This document shows positions 29,941 through 43,051 of a DNA stretch of 64,000 nt, piece after piece. Under the pieces are notes generated by a model that was not told the origin of the DNA, did not search any database, and saw only the letters and a list, made by a program, of their open reading frames with translations. How positions within the stretch are numbered: the stretch's first letter is position 1; each line of letters starts with the position of its first letter. The stretch is taken from NCBI GenBank assembly GCA_015039365.1, contig WION01000061.1, forward strand, positions 148,875 through 212,874, read 5' to 3'. Origin of the DNA: Amanita rubescens. Lineage: Eukaryota > Basidiomycota > Agaricomycetes > Agaricales > Amanitaceae. Both the position numbers and the translations under genes were made by a program.

Positions 29941-32900
29941 TTATCGAGGTCGCTGAATCCGATGTTGACGTCGGCGTAGCGCGAAATTTGATTGCGGATC
30001 GGCTAGAGCGCTTTGAAGCGTTTTCTCTCCTAGAAGATGAGCTGGCATCATGCCAGTGTTCCCTATGCCTCCAGAACGTTCAGGTGGTCCATTAGGATCG
30101 TCTCCATCGTCGTCACCATCGTTTGTCACATCCAGAAGGTCTTGAAGGTCAACAGATGAGTCTGAGTCACATTCTGGCTCAATCTGCTCTGAGGTGTAAT
30201 GATTATAAGCAGACAGAGGGGAAACATCACTTACTTCCTGTTATTAATGCAAAGAACTTTGTTGAGACTGTCTTTTTGATAATAGTATGTCACCAACTTT
30301 CTGTTGTTCATTGAGTTGCATATGTTTGATAAGCTGCACAAACATTAATGTTGCTTACTTTCTTTAAGCAGGTCAAGTGTGATGTGAAGCAGTGTTATAT
30401 TACTCACTCCCTGTCCATGAGAAGCTGGATTGACAAGTTTGCTTGCAATGATAGATTAACTCACTTGCTGATGCACAATAAGATCATTTACCAAAAATCA
30501 AAATTGAATCATGTCACTCACTTCCTGTAGATTATGGGACAAGTAGGGACAAGATTCCTGATCACAAAAGGAAGGATTTCTCACAAACTGTTGTCATGAA
30601 ATGAGATGTGAGATCTATGCTAGTTCAATGTCACTCACCCACTGATATTAATGTCTTCAGATCCTGCCAGCAAGAAGAAGGTGACAACTCACCTGTGTTT
30701 CACTCAGTTGTTCATTGGCCATCTGAAACATGATTAATCTTGTTCTCATGTGAGGGCATTTGAGTGTTACTTACCTCCCAATGAACTGTTACAAGTATTT
30801 ATCATTCCATATAAGCCCACCTACCTCACTGTCCACCTATTGCCATTTAACCTTTCCAATGCTAATGTGCAGTTTAAAGAAAATGCATACCCAGAGATGT
30901 GGAAATTTTGAGAAAACTATGAGAATGACATCATCCCATGTCCAATGTTTATGTTTCAGAACATGTCTGAACAATGTTGATGTTAGTAAGTGACATGTTG
31001 AATGGGACCCTCACTGAAATGCAGATTTAACACAAAGGTCAAGATTATTCATCTGTGTTGAAACAAACAGCTGATGTATGCCGCCATCATCTATTGCATC
31101 AGCAGTTTGCTGAGTTAATTCAGCACAATTCTTCTCTGGTAAATCCATGTCTATGGAACAACATTACACCAATTTTTCATGAAGAAATAAACCCCCATCA
31201 CTCTCACCTTCCAATTGCACATATGCCTTGGGAGGATATTTGGTATCCAAAACTTTAGGAAGATAAACTTTCTGAAAAGTGATTTCAGCAATTTCACTGG
31301 CTCTCTTCCACTTATCTTCATCCTTTGCATCAGGCAAGTTGACAAATTCAGTGGCTATTTGACCATCAAATTTAGTGAATATAACCACCAAAGCAACTGT
31401 AAAGGAAATATTTACTAGTCAGTACAAGTAGATTTTGTGGCAAGTTGGCCAATGGAAAGGAGTTAACAGTAGTTAAGGGTAAACAATATCCCCAAAACCA
31501 ACAAGTTACAAGATGAGATATGATAGGACTTGCCTCTGCCTGTCCCTTTATTGAAGAATTCAAGTTCTGCAGGTAGAATGGGACAAGGGCTGTCCATGGG
31601 TATACAGTACCTACAGAATGCCAGGTCAGACAGTACTGTAAAGAGATAAAGCAAGATACCAAATTACATGCAACTGGTTCTTCAGCTCAGTTTCTGCAGA
31701 CTTCTTTTCAATGAACTTCCAGGCAATCTCCAATTCCTCAGTTGAACCAGATTCAAAACCCTGTGAGTCATGGAAGACAAAGTTACTTCCAGGGTGTGTA
31801 ATTTGATGCCAAATATCATGCATGCCTCTCTGTTATCATTGCATGTAAATGGGTACATCCCTGCACCATTATTAGTGTTTCTATTTCCAGTCTCTCAGGA
31901 CCGAAAAAGACCGGAACTGGACCGGACCAGGACCGATTTGGACCGGACTGCAGTCTCAGGTCTTAGGAGGTCCAAGGGCAGTCCGGTTCCGGTCTTTTTA
32001 AATTTTTAAAATCAAAAAAACTGCAAAAGACCGGTCTAGACCGGTCCTAGACCGCTAATTGTCACATGTGACCAACACAGTCATGTTCTCCTATATTTTA
32101 GCTTTTTTTTGAGTATTGAAACATAAAAAACAGTTGAGATTTGAGTTCACAGTAGTAAAGTTTGTCAAAAGTTATATATAACATGTGAATTTTGAAATCA
32201 TCTGTTGTTGCAACACTCCAGGTAAGGTATTCTGAAATTAACTAATCTAGGTATGCTCTAGTACATCCAATGGAACATAGTTGAACAGTGGGAGGGTGAG
32301 GGTCAGCAACACTGGGCTTCATTCTCTCTTTGGTGATCTCTTTGGCAATCTCTTTGGCAATGTTTGGCAGTCTCCTGGCATCATTAAAAATGGTTTAATG
32401 TGGCTTATCTGGAGTGCAACTGGGTGTGAGATGATGTGAGGGGGTGGAGTGGGGTCTAATGGGACAAGCTGAGCAGTGGGAGGGTGAGGGTCAGCAACAC
32501 TGGGCTTCATTCTCTCTTTGGTGATCTCTTTGGCAATCTCTTTGGCAATGTTTGGCAGTCTCCTGGCATCATCAAAAATGGTTTTATGTGGCTCATCTGA
32601 GTGCAGCTGGGTGTGAGAGGGTGTGAGAGGGTGAGGGTTAGGAACATATTGATATTTATGAAGTTTTGTAGTTTTAAATTGTTGTATGGGAGACATAGGG
32701 ACATAGAAACTAATGTAAGGACTGGTCCAGACCAGTCCAAGACCGGTCCAGATCAGGACCAGTCCTGGACCGGTCTTAACCAGTCTTTTTTTTAAATTAA
32801 GACCGGTCTTGCGGTCTTAAGCGGTCCGGTTCCGGTCTTTTCGATATCAGGGACACCCTGAGACCGGTCCGGTTTCGGTCTTTCCAAAAAAGGAAAAAAA

Positions 32901-33416
32901 ACCGGACCGGACCGGACCTTGAATCACTAACCATTATCCAACTCACCCCAAGTGATGGCATCAAATGAATCACAGACTGTTCAAGCTGATTCCCTGCAAG
33001 AAACTCACAGTCAAAGGAAGCACAAAACTCAGAGTGATTTACCATCTTTATCACATATGATGGGCTTTGTCCCCTTTGCTATGCCACAAACCTTCTCAAG
33101 GATGGTTGTCTTGCCTGCATTAGCCCTCCCAATGACAAGGATGCGAAAATGTGGGCATAGATAGTGTTCCCTGAGGATTTGAACATGTGTCTCATCAGGA
33201 TCTGATATGTGTCAGTCAAGGATTAGCATTGTCATAGCAATCCTGAAACACATAAATTAATCTACTCAAAGAAGGTGCAGCAGTTGTAGCTGCCATGACT
33301 GATGTTGTGCCAGGAGCATGAGTTTGTGTGTGAGCTGCCTTACTTGCTGAATCCTGCTTAAATTTCTGGGCCAACTTTCCCAGCATTGAGCCAATAACAT
33401 TTTTTTTTCCAGACAT
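29941..33416 (-). CDS. P-loop GTPase (AIG1/septin-like G domain) gene with a chain of 3-nt exons near its end
   Basis: Predicted exons: 33266-33416 (MSGKKNVIGSMLGKLAQ..), 33043-33201 (G1: ILVIGRANAGKTTIL), 32947-32993, 31660-31829 (G3: NFVFHDSQGFESGS), 31534-31610 (WYCIPMDSP), 31208-31396 (G4: VVIFTKFDGQI), 31015-31150, 30891-30966 (HVLKHKHWTWDD), 30825-30836 (VDSE), 30693-30722 (MANEQLSETQ), eight 3-nt exons, and a terminal acidic exon 29941-30183 (IEPECDSDSS..NDGDDDGDD). All phases agree across these joins. Introns are 46-137 nt, except intron 3 (1117 nt), which holds a repeat insertion. The intron at 31397-31533 starts with GC. The family is common in agaricomycetes and hydrolyses GTP; its role is unknown. 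The last exon and the stop are the least certain parts. Confidence 0.8.
30235..30641 (-). other. Eight consecutive single-codon (3-nt) exons in the GTPase gene
   Basis: On the minus strand the pattern (C/A)AG-NNN-GT(A/G/T).G(T/C/A) returns eight times: TGG 30639-30641, TTT 30585-30587, GAA 30522-30524, CAA 30465-30467, GGA 30408-30410, AAA 30359-30361, AAA 30298-30300, GAA 30235-30237. Intervening introns are 51, 51, 60, 54, 54, 46, 58, 60 and 51 nt, the usual size in this gene. The introns are unrelated in sequence, so the spacing is not a repeat artefact. Each exon adds one residue (W F E Q G K K E) in phase 0 between MANEQLSETQ and the acidic terminal exon. Confidence 0.7.
31895..32922. 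mobile_element. GACCGG-rich repeat element inside GTPase intron 3
   Basis: Both ends (about 31895-32060 and 32720-32922) are packed with gaccgg/ccggtc words in both orientations. The core contains a direct duplication (about 32283-32450 and 32471-32640, offset 188 bp) with the phrase ctctttggcaatctctttggcaatg. There is no coding capacity. It looks like a non-autonomous DNA transposon with subterminal repeats; exact ends and target duplication could not be fixed. It lies wholly within the intron between 31830 and 32946. Confidence 0.5.
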
Positions 33417-35600
33417 TTTTGGGACCAGCTAGACAACAAGGTTACAAACTCCCCCATCAAGATTAGATTGTTTGATAGGGTCACGGTGGTGAAAAGGAAA
33501 TGCACACCAGAGATAATGGAAAAAAGCAATGATAGTAGCTGGGTGTGACTCGTGAGAATCAAGAAGTGTATGTCGGACTTAGACTGTGACAGAGGTAATG
33601 GATGATGTTTCTGGTGTTTGGATTCCGATTATGACTCTATGAGATTGGAGGGAATAAGGAATTAGATGGTGATACCTACTCGTAGACTCGTAGTACGCGA
33701 GGCACAGAAGCAGTAGCCTAGTAGGGCTCAGCTCAAGCGCTCGTGCCACCTCAGATGACCGTGGGAAAGGCTTCAGCTAGAAACGATAGGCTTGAGCTGG
33801 ACGCGCAGAGCGATGCAAGTGTACCGGGTGAAATCGAATGGTGCGTCTGGTCAAAGGGTTGAGAGCGCGCAGGACTGAAAGTTCAGGCGGCACTGACCGG
33901 GGACCCTGGGTTGCTCTCAGGCCCAGTGGTACATATTTGAATAACCTCTCTATTGGGCAACGTGGGTACCCTGGACTCTCAGGTCAACGTTCAACGTTGT
34001 CAAGAATGATATAGACGGACGCTACGCTTGCGAAGGTGCTCTGTCCTTCCGCTGACTCCCCGCTTCCACACACGCTGTCCAACCACCACCTTGTCCATCG
34101 CAACCTAACCAATCTTATAATCAAGCCAACTTGAAAGACGGGAGTAGAAGACTGATGTATTGTCTATTGAGACAGTACCCGTCACCTCATGAGTCGGAAT
34201 AGCTGCCTGGTGCACCAGTCATGACTTACACAAGGCGCAAAACTCGACGGTTCATATCCTCATCGCCCTTATATGTCTGACTACTGAGCGTAACGGCGAC
34301 TGTAACCACGTATTCATCGTCACTCGCTATCCCTTTGATATTAATCCCACCACGATCGAACCTCTGTACAAGAACCCAAAGGTGTGCCCACAAATCCTTA
34401 CTACGCTTTCTCGCTCAACCTAATGGTCTCCGACAGTTCAATGGCGGGGTGAGATTTGGACGTACAACCATGGCGCGATGCGAAGGGTAAGGTTAAACGA
34501 GAATCGATTTCACTTGAACGCTCCCTTCGCTATGCTTGGTGAATGTGTTGACAAGGAAAGACATGTTCTTTTCTCGTTGACATTGCCCCTCTACAGAGGT
34601 ATGCCAGCCGTGCACAGCGCAAGAGTGGATTGGATTGCAAAACGAGGGATACAGACTAATAACAAGGGTGAAGGTGTGGTCGTCTATTCCTATATATACG
34701 TGGATTGATCCCCTTCCGTAGGCTTCATGTATGCTTCCAAAATGCTTTATCCACACCCTGCATCCGACCATCACCCAAACCGTGACTTCGGCCCTCTTGT
34801 CCTCAAAGCTTAGGCCAATTTTCGCCCGTTTAGCTCTTCCAGAATCTGACTCGTTTGTCGCCAGCACTCCAACACCGGTTATCAAGGCAAAGGTCGCAGA
34901 CTTTATGGCGTGAAAGAGAGATATGGTCATATCGGGTACTACGCTCATGAAGGTGCTGTCATCTTTCCCGTATACGCAGCGGACTGACCCTTCACAAACC
35001 ATCGATCCACGCTGCGTATTGATGCTGCTCATCCATTCGAACCCTCACCGACGAACTCTGTGAATGTAAAATGTTACCTTAACGCGGTATCGCCCGTCTT
35101 CCTCCAATCCAATCAGTCCAGCCTAGTAACAATAACCCTTCTGTCTACTTTGGATTTGTCATTATCCGCTGCAACTCTTTAATTCTGTTATAAGCGGTCC
35201 TGAATATATCTGAACCACCGCCTTGCGATTTGCAGAGGATAGGGCTACAGCTAAGCGAGAAGTCATCTCGCTTAGCGCCGTGATCTCGGCTCTGAACGCC
35301 CCCTCTCTCGTTGTCATCGACGAATGTGCGATATGCGGGCTGTTCAGGCTATACGGCGCAAGGGCGGAAAACGAGGGAGACGGACAGAAGGGTCCAGCTC
35401 TTACGAAGGTGCCTTCATCCCTTTCTGTATATACCTTGTCTCACCCTGTTCTGCAGGCTCATTCAGGCTTCCGGCACCCTTTATCCACGCCCAGCGCCAT
35501 TATTGGATCTTTTCGCGTGATCACAAGAGATTCGCGACGAAAACCCAGCTTTGCCGAGTCTTGAGGTAGCATGGGAGTGAATGGTATATGAAATCTGAGG
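33417..35600. other. Decayed GC-richer DNA with degenerate repeats, no supported gene
   Basis: Three weakly similar segments (about 34620-34770, 34910-35040 and 35340-35500) share phrases such as aacgaggga.acagac and ctt(t)atccac.cc. The minus frame 34493-35032 (179 codons) crosses two of them and has no recognisable domain, so I do not call it a gene. Confidence 0.35.
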
Positions 35601-35604
35601 GTGC

Positions 35605-36745
<1,141 letters not shown>

Positions 36746-36749
36746 GCAC

Positions 36750-38220
36750 GGCGCCAAGGTCCTGTCAGGCACGCTTGACCCTAGCTACACGTGCTGCCTC
36801 CACCAGGAGTGTAGACTCCGGCAACTCGCCACCACCTCAGCTTCGTAAGTTCTTCTCTGGCGTTTTCTCATTCTTCAAGTTACCCGTTTGCTCATTTACG
36901 GTTTTTATCTAGTCGGCTCAGGCCGTTCAACAACTTTCTGGCGGCTGGCCCTAAGCCCAACGCTCGGAAGTGACGGGCGACATCAGGAAAAACGGAGAAC
37001 TCTGTTTAGCTCCGATTATACGTATATAGGCAGAATTTGATCTAATTACGCCAGGATTAGATTAATTCACCCCCCCTATATTTTTGTCTAAGTTATGCTT
37101 AATAAGCATTAAAAGAACCACATTATACAAGATTTTACAGAATAAGTATTGGCATTTTCCTCGAGATCTCTCAGATTTACGATGACAAAACTAAATATAT
37201 TGCTATTAAAGAGGGTATCTAGACTATAACATACTGTGTTACTAACACAGGTGCTACGCTTACCCATACCGTTTACAGGTTCGCACGTTTGTAACAAATC
37301 TTATGGCCCACTGCGGGTCATCAACAATGATTGAGTTGCGACAAAGAAAGGTTTGACACCCATTCCCATCGCGAGTTTTCCTGTCGTCCTCGTGTATCCA
37401 TAGTCCTGGTATTAAGTGAGAAAGGGAGAAAAGAGGGTATTGACGATGTACGCAAGTTTAATTGAAAAGGGTTGAACGCAAGATGGGGAGCAAGACAGGT
37501 TACGTGCATGTCCAAGATACAAAGAGGGTCCTGGCAGGTCCTGGCAAAGGCGCGGAGGTGCAGCTAGCAAGGAGAGCAGAGACTGACGGCAATAGCATAT
37601 TTGGAAGAAGAAGGCGCGCTTATGGTTGAGCCTAACGTCAGGGAGCCGCAGGTTGCCGAGACCAGTGGCGGAGTGAACAAGTATTAACGTAGATAGAGAC
37701 CTCGTTGGAGGCTGATGGCGTGCGATAGGGTGATATCAATACAGAGCATTTAGCAAGTGTTTTACGCTCACCAGAACCCGAGACTGCCTGCAAGCAGCCT
37801 CTCCCTTCCTCGGCTCTCTCAAGAGAACGTGGGGGAGAATATCTCAAGTAAGCCATGACCGAGAAACTAGAGCGCATTCGAGGCACCCCTTCGCTTGCAA
37901 CATGTCCCTTCCAAAAGCTTGACCGACACACAAGTGGCAGAACTCGAAACTGGATGGTCTGATATCAATGATATGCTTAATGTTGTCAGCGAGAGAACAA
38001 TGAGTGCCAAAAGAAGGGCGAACGTTCAAGTTCTGAACCGAGCGGGCACATCTCATTCGAGGTCTGGTTTTCCGGAGCAAACGTGAGTGAGGGGATGAAG
38101 CTACAGCCAGTGAATTCGTCATTCACCTTATTGCATGGGCGATGGTGGGAGAAGCTGACAGCTTATTAGGAAGTTGAACATGTCACGTGACAAACAGAAG
38201 CAAATAGTGGACTTAACATT
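36750..38220. other. No supported gene
   Basis: Short open frames only, none with a recognisable domain. 37010-37300 is AT-rich and unlike its surroundings. Confidence 0.3.
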
Positions 38221-38224
38221 TTTG

Positions 38225-39610
38225 CGGATGATTCCCCTTGCACAGGGCGCTATTCTCGCTGATGACAAAAGCGCGAGTCCTCATTGATGTCAACTCTTTT
38301 ACTCTCGGTACTGTCGTTCCCACCTGCAGGGGTCGGATGTGGGTAACCGTAATGGAAGGAAAGACGGGAGTCGTCGAAAACTTGGAAGGCCCGGGCCAAC
38401 GGGCGACTCCGTCAGCTGTCGCCTTCACGAAACACGGAGAGTCTTCCTGCAAAACGTCAGGTGGTCGTTAACTCAGCTAATACCGTTTTTGCCTTCGGCC
38501 GCAAACGGTTGATCAGACATAGACAGAAATTCGTATGTTTCACCGTCATCTCCATAAATCAGACCACTCAGTCTTGATATAGTCCCCCAAGGGACTATTT
38601 GCCATGGTCCTAGTCAAGATGTGTGATACTGCGAGTCAGTATATCAACAAACCAGTGAAGTAAGTCCTCGCCGATGAACCACGTCATCCGACACTTGAAT
38701 CAGTCATGCAGCCGTAATGGTACCGGCCTACTTCAACGATGCTCAACGGCAGGCGACGAAAGGATGCCGGTCAAATCACTGGTCTCGAGGTTCTTCGTGT
38801 CATCAACAAACCTTACCGCCGCTGTGCTCGCTTATGGTCTAGACAAGCAGAAAGTGCCGTTATCGCTGTCTATGACCTTGGTGGTGTACCTTTGGTATCT
38901 CTACCCTCGAAATGCAGACGGATTCGTGAAGCTGCAGAAAAGGCGAAGATTTGCGCTTTCGGCGACTACCCAGGCGGAAATCAATTTGCCCTTCATCACT
39001 ACGGATGCTACTGGGCCAAAGCACATTAATACCAAGCTCTAAGGTCGCAGTTCGAGTCCCTTGTCGACCCCCTTATCCAACGAACCATTGACTCGTGCAA
39101 GAAGGTTCTGTGTCGAGATTAACGAGGTCGTCCTCGTCGGTGGCCAGTCAACAAAACACTATTTGGACGTGAATCTAGCAAGGGTGTCAACTCCGACAAG
39201 GCCGTCGCTATTGGTGCAGTTATTCAAGGCAGTGTATCGGCCGGGAAGATATTTTTCTCGACGTCATGCCCTGAGTCCTTGGTGGTATCATGAATCAACC
39301 CACTGTCCTCATCCAAGTCTTCGAGGGTGAACGTTCGCTCACAAAGGACAACAGCTTGCTCGGCAAGTTTGAACTCGCCGTATTCCTGGCGGTGCTCCTC
39401 AAATCAAAGTCGCGGTCACGTTTGAAATTGACACCAAGGTCTCGGCCGCCGACAAGGGAACGTGAGTACGTTTGTTTCATCTTAAAATGTTGTCCATTTA
39501 ACATGTTCACAGTGGTAAATCCGAGAGTATTACCATCAAGAACGAAAACGCGATGCAGATGGCGATATGAACATGAACCACATCTCCCCATTGCGCATCG
39601 CAAACCGTAG
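38225..39610 (+). pseudogene. Mitochondrial-type HSP70 pseudogene
   Basis: HSP70 pieces appear in the right order but in changing frames: VMEGKTGVVENLEG..TPSAVAFTKHGE (about 38350), KDAGQITGLEVLRVINKP (about 38760), AESAVIAVYDLGG (about 38850), REAAEKAKI, TTQAEINLPFITTDATGPKHIN (about 38960), FESLVDPLIQRTID (about 39050), INEVVLVGG (about 39120) and [17 protein letters not shown] (about 39320). Large internal stretches are missing and at least six frame changes are needed. Motif spelling resembles the mitochondrial Ssc1 class. Confidence 0.85.
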
Positions 39611-39619
39611 CACTAGTAT

Positions 39620-41300
39620 GGCCGCTCCCCACCGCAGTGATCGACATCTGCAAATCAACGGGTGCCTATGATACCTCAGGACTTAAGTAGTGATACAGTG
39701 CTGGTCATTTCGTTGTCAATCCATTCAATATCCCAGACACCTATATTCTTTTTAACTAAGCAGATTGGACAAAATATTGTATGATTTATTAGTAAATTAG
39801 ACTCGAATATCTGGGCTAGACATTATTAGTCATATTAGATGTAAATAGTGATTATTGGGTCTAAACGGCCATCGACGTTTTTCCTGATGGATTCATACCC
39901 CCAATTTTATCACGTCATCCGCCGCTTTACTACTGCAGGACTCTCGCCTTTGACTCGCCTGCTCACAACCTCAGCGCCTTTAGATAATTGAGTGGGATTT
40001 CATCATCCCACCAGATAATACCCTTCAATAGACAAGAAGAGGCACCACCGCTATTCGCGCTCGTTAACTTCTGGCAACGAATAACACTACCGACCATGCC
40101 CAACCATACCCATATCTATACCAACTTCCGAATTCATAGCAATCTATCATCAATCAACATTTGAAATGTATGAAACTTTAAAGGATTGCAAAACTGTCAT
40201 CTCATCCTTCGACATGTCGCCGTGATAGACAACATCAATACTTCGCCCGCGGTCAAGCTATACCAACATGAACGTTATATGCGGGAACCTCGCCAATTGG
40301 GCGAAAAGGTTGAGCCAGTCTGCTTTCGACGACGTCGACGTTCGACTGCTGGTGACCGCGGACAACTTCACCAGTCTTATTGTCTCCGGTTTCCGCCGTT
40401 TCTATGACAACATCCAGCTCCCTTCTTAACTCTCACTCTAGCGCGATCTCCCTTCGTCACCTCGGATACATCTACCTCGCCAATCTCGTCAGCTTCCCCG
40501 TCATCTTCAACGTCGTTTCCATCTCCCGCCTCTACGGCTGCGTCCCAAATCTCGCTTTTCAAAACTTCCGAGGTCCTATCTCCAATCCTCGTATCCTGTT
40601 AGCTTCTGTCCCAGGCGCCGCCGTCTTACCTGTCATCCTTTGGTTCGTATGCGAGCGGTGCTGCTGCCTTCACAAGGATGATATGCACGTTCGATTGGAG
40701 AAGAGATCGCGGTGGGGAAGACTATTCGCTCAAGGTGCCCGGCCCAGTTAAAGACCTGGATATGGTAGAAGCAGAGAAGGACGAGTTGATGGATGTTGAA
40801 CCTCCGGGACTCGGTTCGGATGAAGAATGGGATATTCCCTCGGGAATCGAGGAGCACATCGATCAGGACCCATTCATTCCCTATCTAGCCCGATAAGAAA
40901 CGATGTCCTGTCCGAAACTCGGGTAGGACATCCTCCCCACCATTATCATCGCCGACATGTCTTCCTCCGGTTTGGGGACGATGATGACGGTAGCGACTAG
41001 GAAGACAACTATTCCGACGGGGAACCTGGCAAGAGTCGGTTGCAGGTTCCTCGGAAAAAGTTGCGGCACACGAGCGTCATTCTCGCAAGAGTGGGCAAGG
41101 AGAGGAGGTGGATGGCAGATTCGATGGAGGCCTTCGTGCCGGGGCAACGTTGTCATCGACTGCCAGATCCGGAGGAACGAGCGTGGACAAGCGGGGGGTG
41201 TGCATCATAGCGGGCTACTGCAGCTCAGAAGGATGGATCGTCAACGAATGCCAGTAGCGCTCCTCTCGAGCAGTACCTAGCAAGAAGAGGACGCTCTACA
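39620..41300 (+). other. Coding-like remnants of an unidentified gene
   Basis: About 40270-40420 reads NLANWAKRLSQSAFDDVDVRLLVTADNFTSLIVSGFRRFYDN, then a frame change, and 40678-40896 reads ..DYSLKVPGPVKDLDMVEAEKDELMDVE..GSDEEWDIPSGIEE. This is protein-like, acidic and apparently broken. No family is recognised. Confidence 0.35.
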
Positions 41301-41440
41301 AGACGAACGCAATTTACGATAGTATCTATTATTCTATTATCTACAATACAGGGGTGTGCATTCATCCCTAAATTGTCATCCTCGCAAGTGCATCATTCAT
41401 TCTTTGGAGCTTCGTGTTGACATTAAAACCCCTACATACA

Positions 41441-42230
41441 TAAATCTGTCCGCTTATGTTAGCTTCTCTTCTTTAGAATCCACATCTGCGCGCATGTACT
41501 TACATCGTTTATCGGTACCATTGGCGCTGGTCGTCGATCCAAACATACTCCATCCTTGAATATCGATATCATGGAGGCGATGACCGGCCTTCCCGCTCGA
41601 GCGTCGAGCCTATCCTTTACATAGGTATACGCGCACGAAGTAGCACGAGAGATAGGATGAATATAATGAGTTTTTTGTGTCGGAGATATTGGATCTGCGT
41701 CAAGGCCAAGTTTTCCCCCGGTTTGACTGATAATGATAGACAGTGATGGAGGAACAGAGCGTGTATCAGGTGATGAGCCCAGATAGTTGCGTTCGGGATA
41801 CGAGGAGATAGTTCCTCTAGTGCATTGGAACGACCGATTGCCAATTGATGCATAACGAAATTACGAAGGTCCCGGTCTTCAGCTTCTCCATCCCGCCGTA
41901 TTACTCATTGATGCAAATAGGCTGACCTTGAGCGCGTCTCGCTCGCTGATGCATAATTGTGTTCGCTCTGGTAGCGTCGATGCTGAGCACAGTACCAGTT
42001 GGTCCATCTCGACTACCAGTCCAGCGCTCTACTTGTTTGTCCAAGCAGGAAATGGCTGACCGACCGTGTGGTTGAAATTGAAACTAAACCTGTCTGCATA
42101 TGTTAGCTCCTCTTCCTTAGAATCCACATTTACGCACATTTACCATGCTCGCCATCACATCCTTCATCTCTGCCATGGGCGCTGATCGTCAATCCAAACA
42201 CACTTCATCGTTCAAAATCGGTGCCACCGA
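41441..42230. repeat. Diverged direct duplication
   Basis: 41441-41560 (..gcttatgttagcttctcttctttagaatccacat.., ..gcgctggtcgtcgatccaaaca) matches 42090-42220 (..gcatatgttagctcctcttccttagaatccacat.., ..gcgctgatcgtcaatccaaaca) with small deletions in the first copy. Confidence 0.65.
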
Positions 42231-42495
42231 CGCGATTGCCGGTGTTCTTCACGTCAAAGTTGTCAAGGATGAGGAAAAAACCTGTCATCATCCTTTGACA
42301 TTCAAGGATGGCTGGCGTGCCACTGCCGCCGCGTTCAAAAAGTGGAAAACGCAAATTGCCAGGAAAATCACAAAAGATAAGCGCTCCCTTCTTCCTAATG
42401 CTGACGCGGAGGATTTTGCACCATGCGGCTTTCCTCGTCGCTATCAAGGCGGGTCAGAAGTTGAAAGCGTCGACGGCGGTTTTCTGCACCTCTGA
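42145..42495 (+). CDS. Unrecognised short open frame
   Basis: 116 codons (MLAITSFISAMGADRQSKH..), Lys-rich, starting inside the second copy of the direct duplication. No domain is recognised. It may be an exon of a small gene or chance; there is no intron evidence. Confidence 0.25.
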   Translation: MLAITSFISAMGADRQSKHTSSFKIGATDAIAGVLHVKVVKDEEKTCHHPLTFKDGWRATAAAFKKWKTQIARKITKDKRSLLPNADAEDFAPCGFPRRYQGGSEVESVDGGFLHL

Positions 42496-43051
42496 GTAAT
42501 TTGACGCGACGTTCCCTCCACATCTTCACTATATCAGCAAGGCTTGGGAAGACGAAATCTCGGGGAAAATCCGGGAGGAGCTGCGGAAGTAACCCAGCCC
42601 TGTAAAGGGAGGTAGGAGGCGCGAATTTCGTTTGACTTTTTTCTATTCCTTTATCCACGGTATGGGCTGACGTATTGTGTTTTTTTAAATCCAGATCCTC
42701 GCCCACGATGTTTGTCGCCCGCCCCGTTCGCCCATCGCGTCAGGACCGCCCCAATCCTTGGAACGACTCCGGATGATGATGATGAGGAGGAGGAATGGGA
42801 AATAATGTGCCTTTTACGAGAGGGTGAAGAGGTTAAGTGGGGCAGGAAGAGTCTGAGAGCGCATGTTAGTGTCTTCTGTGCACGGAAGACCTTACGACTC
42901 ATGGCATTGAGATTAGGCAAACAAGACGGGTCCTGCGGTCATTGCGGCACGCAATGTTTGGTAGTGTTTGGCTGAATCATGCAAATCTAATCGATAAAGA
43001 CTTGCCTTAAACCTCCACCACGCTTGAAACAACCATACTCTTTCGTCTAGA

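Noticed and set aside
34493..35032. 179-codon minus-strand ORF
   Set aside because: No domain, crosses degenerate direct repeats, and no splice or codon-bias support was visible.
39040..39075. tRNA-like T-loop (ggtcgcagttcgagtccc)
   Set aside because: It is the HSP70 relic coding for RSQFESLVDP; no cloverleaf partner arms were found.
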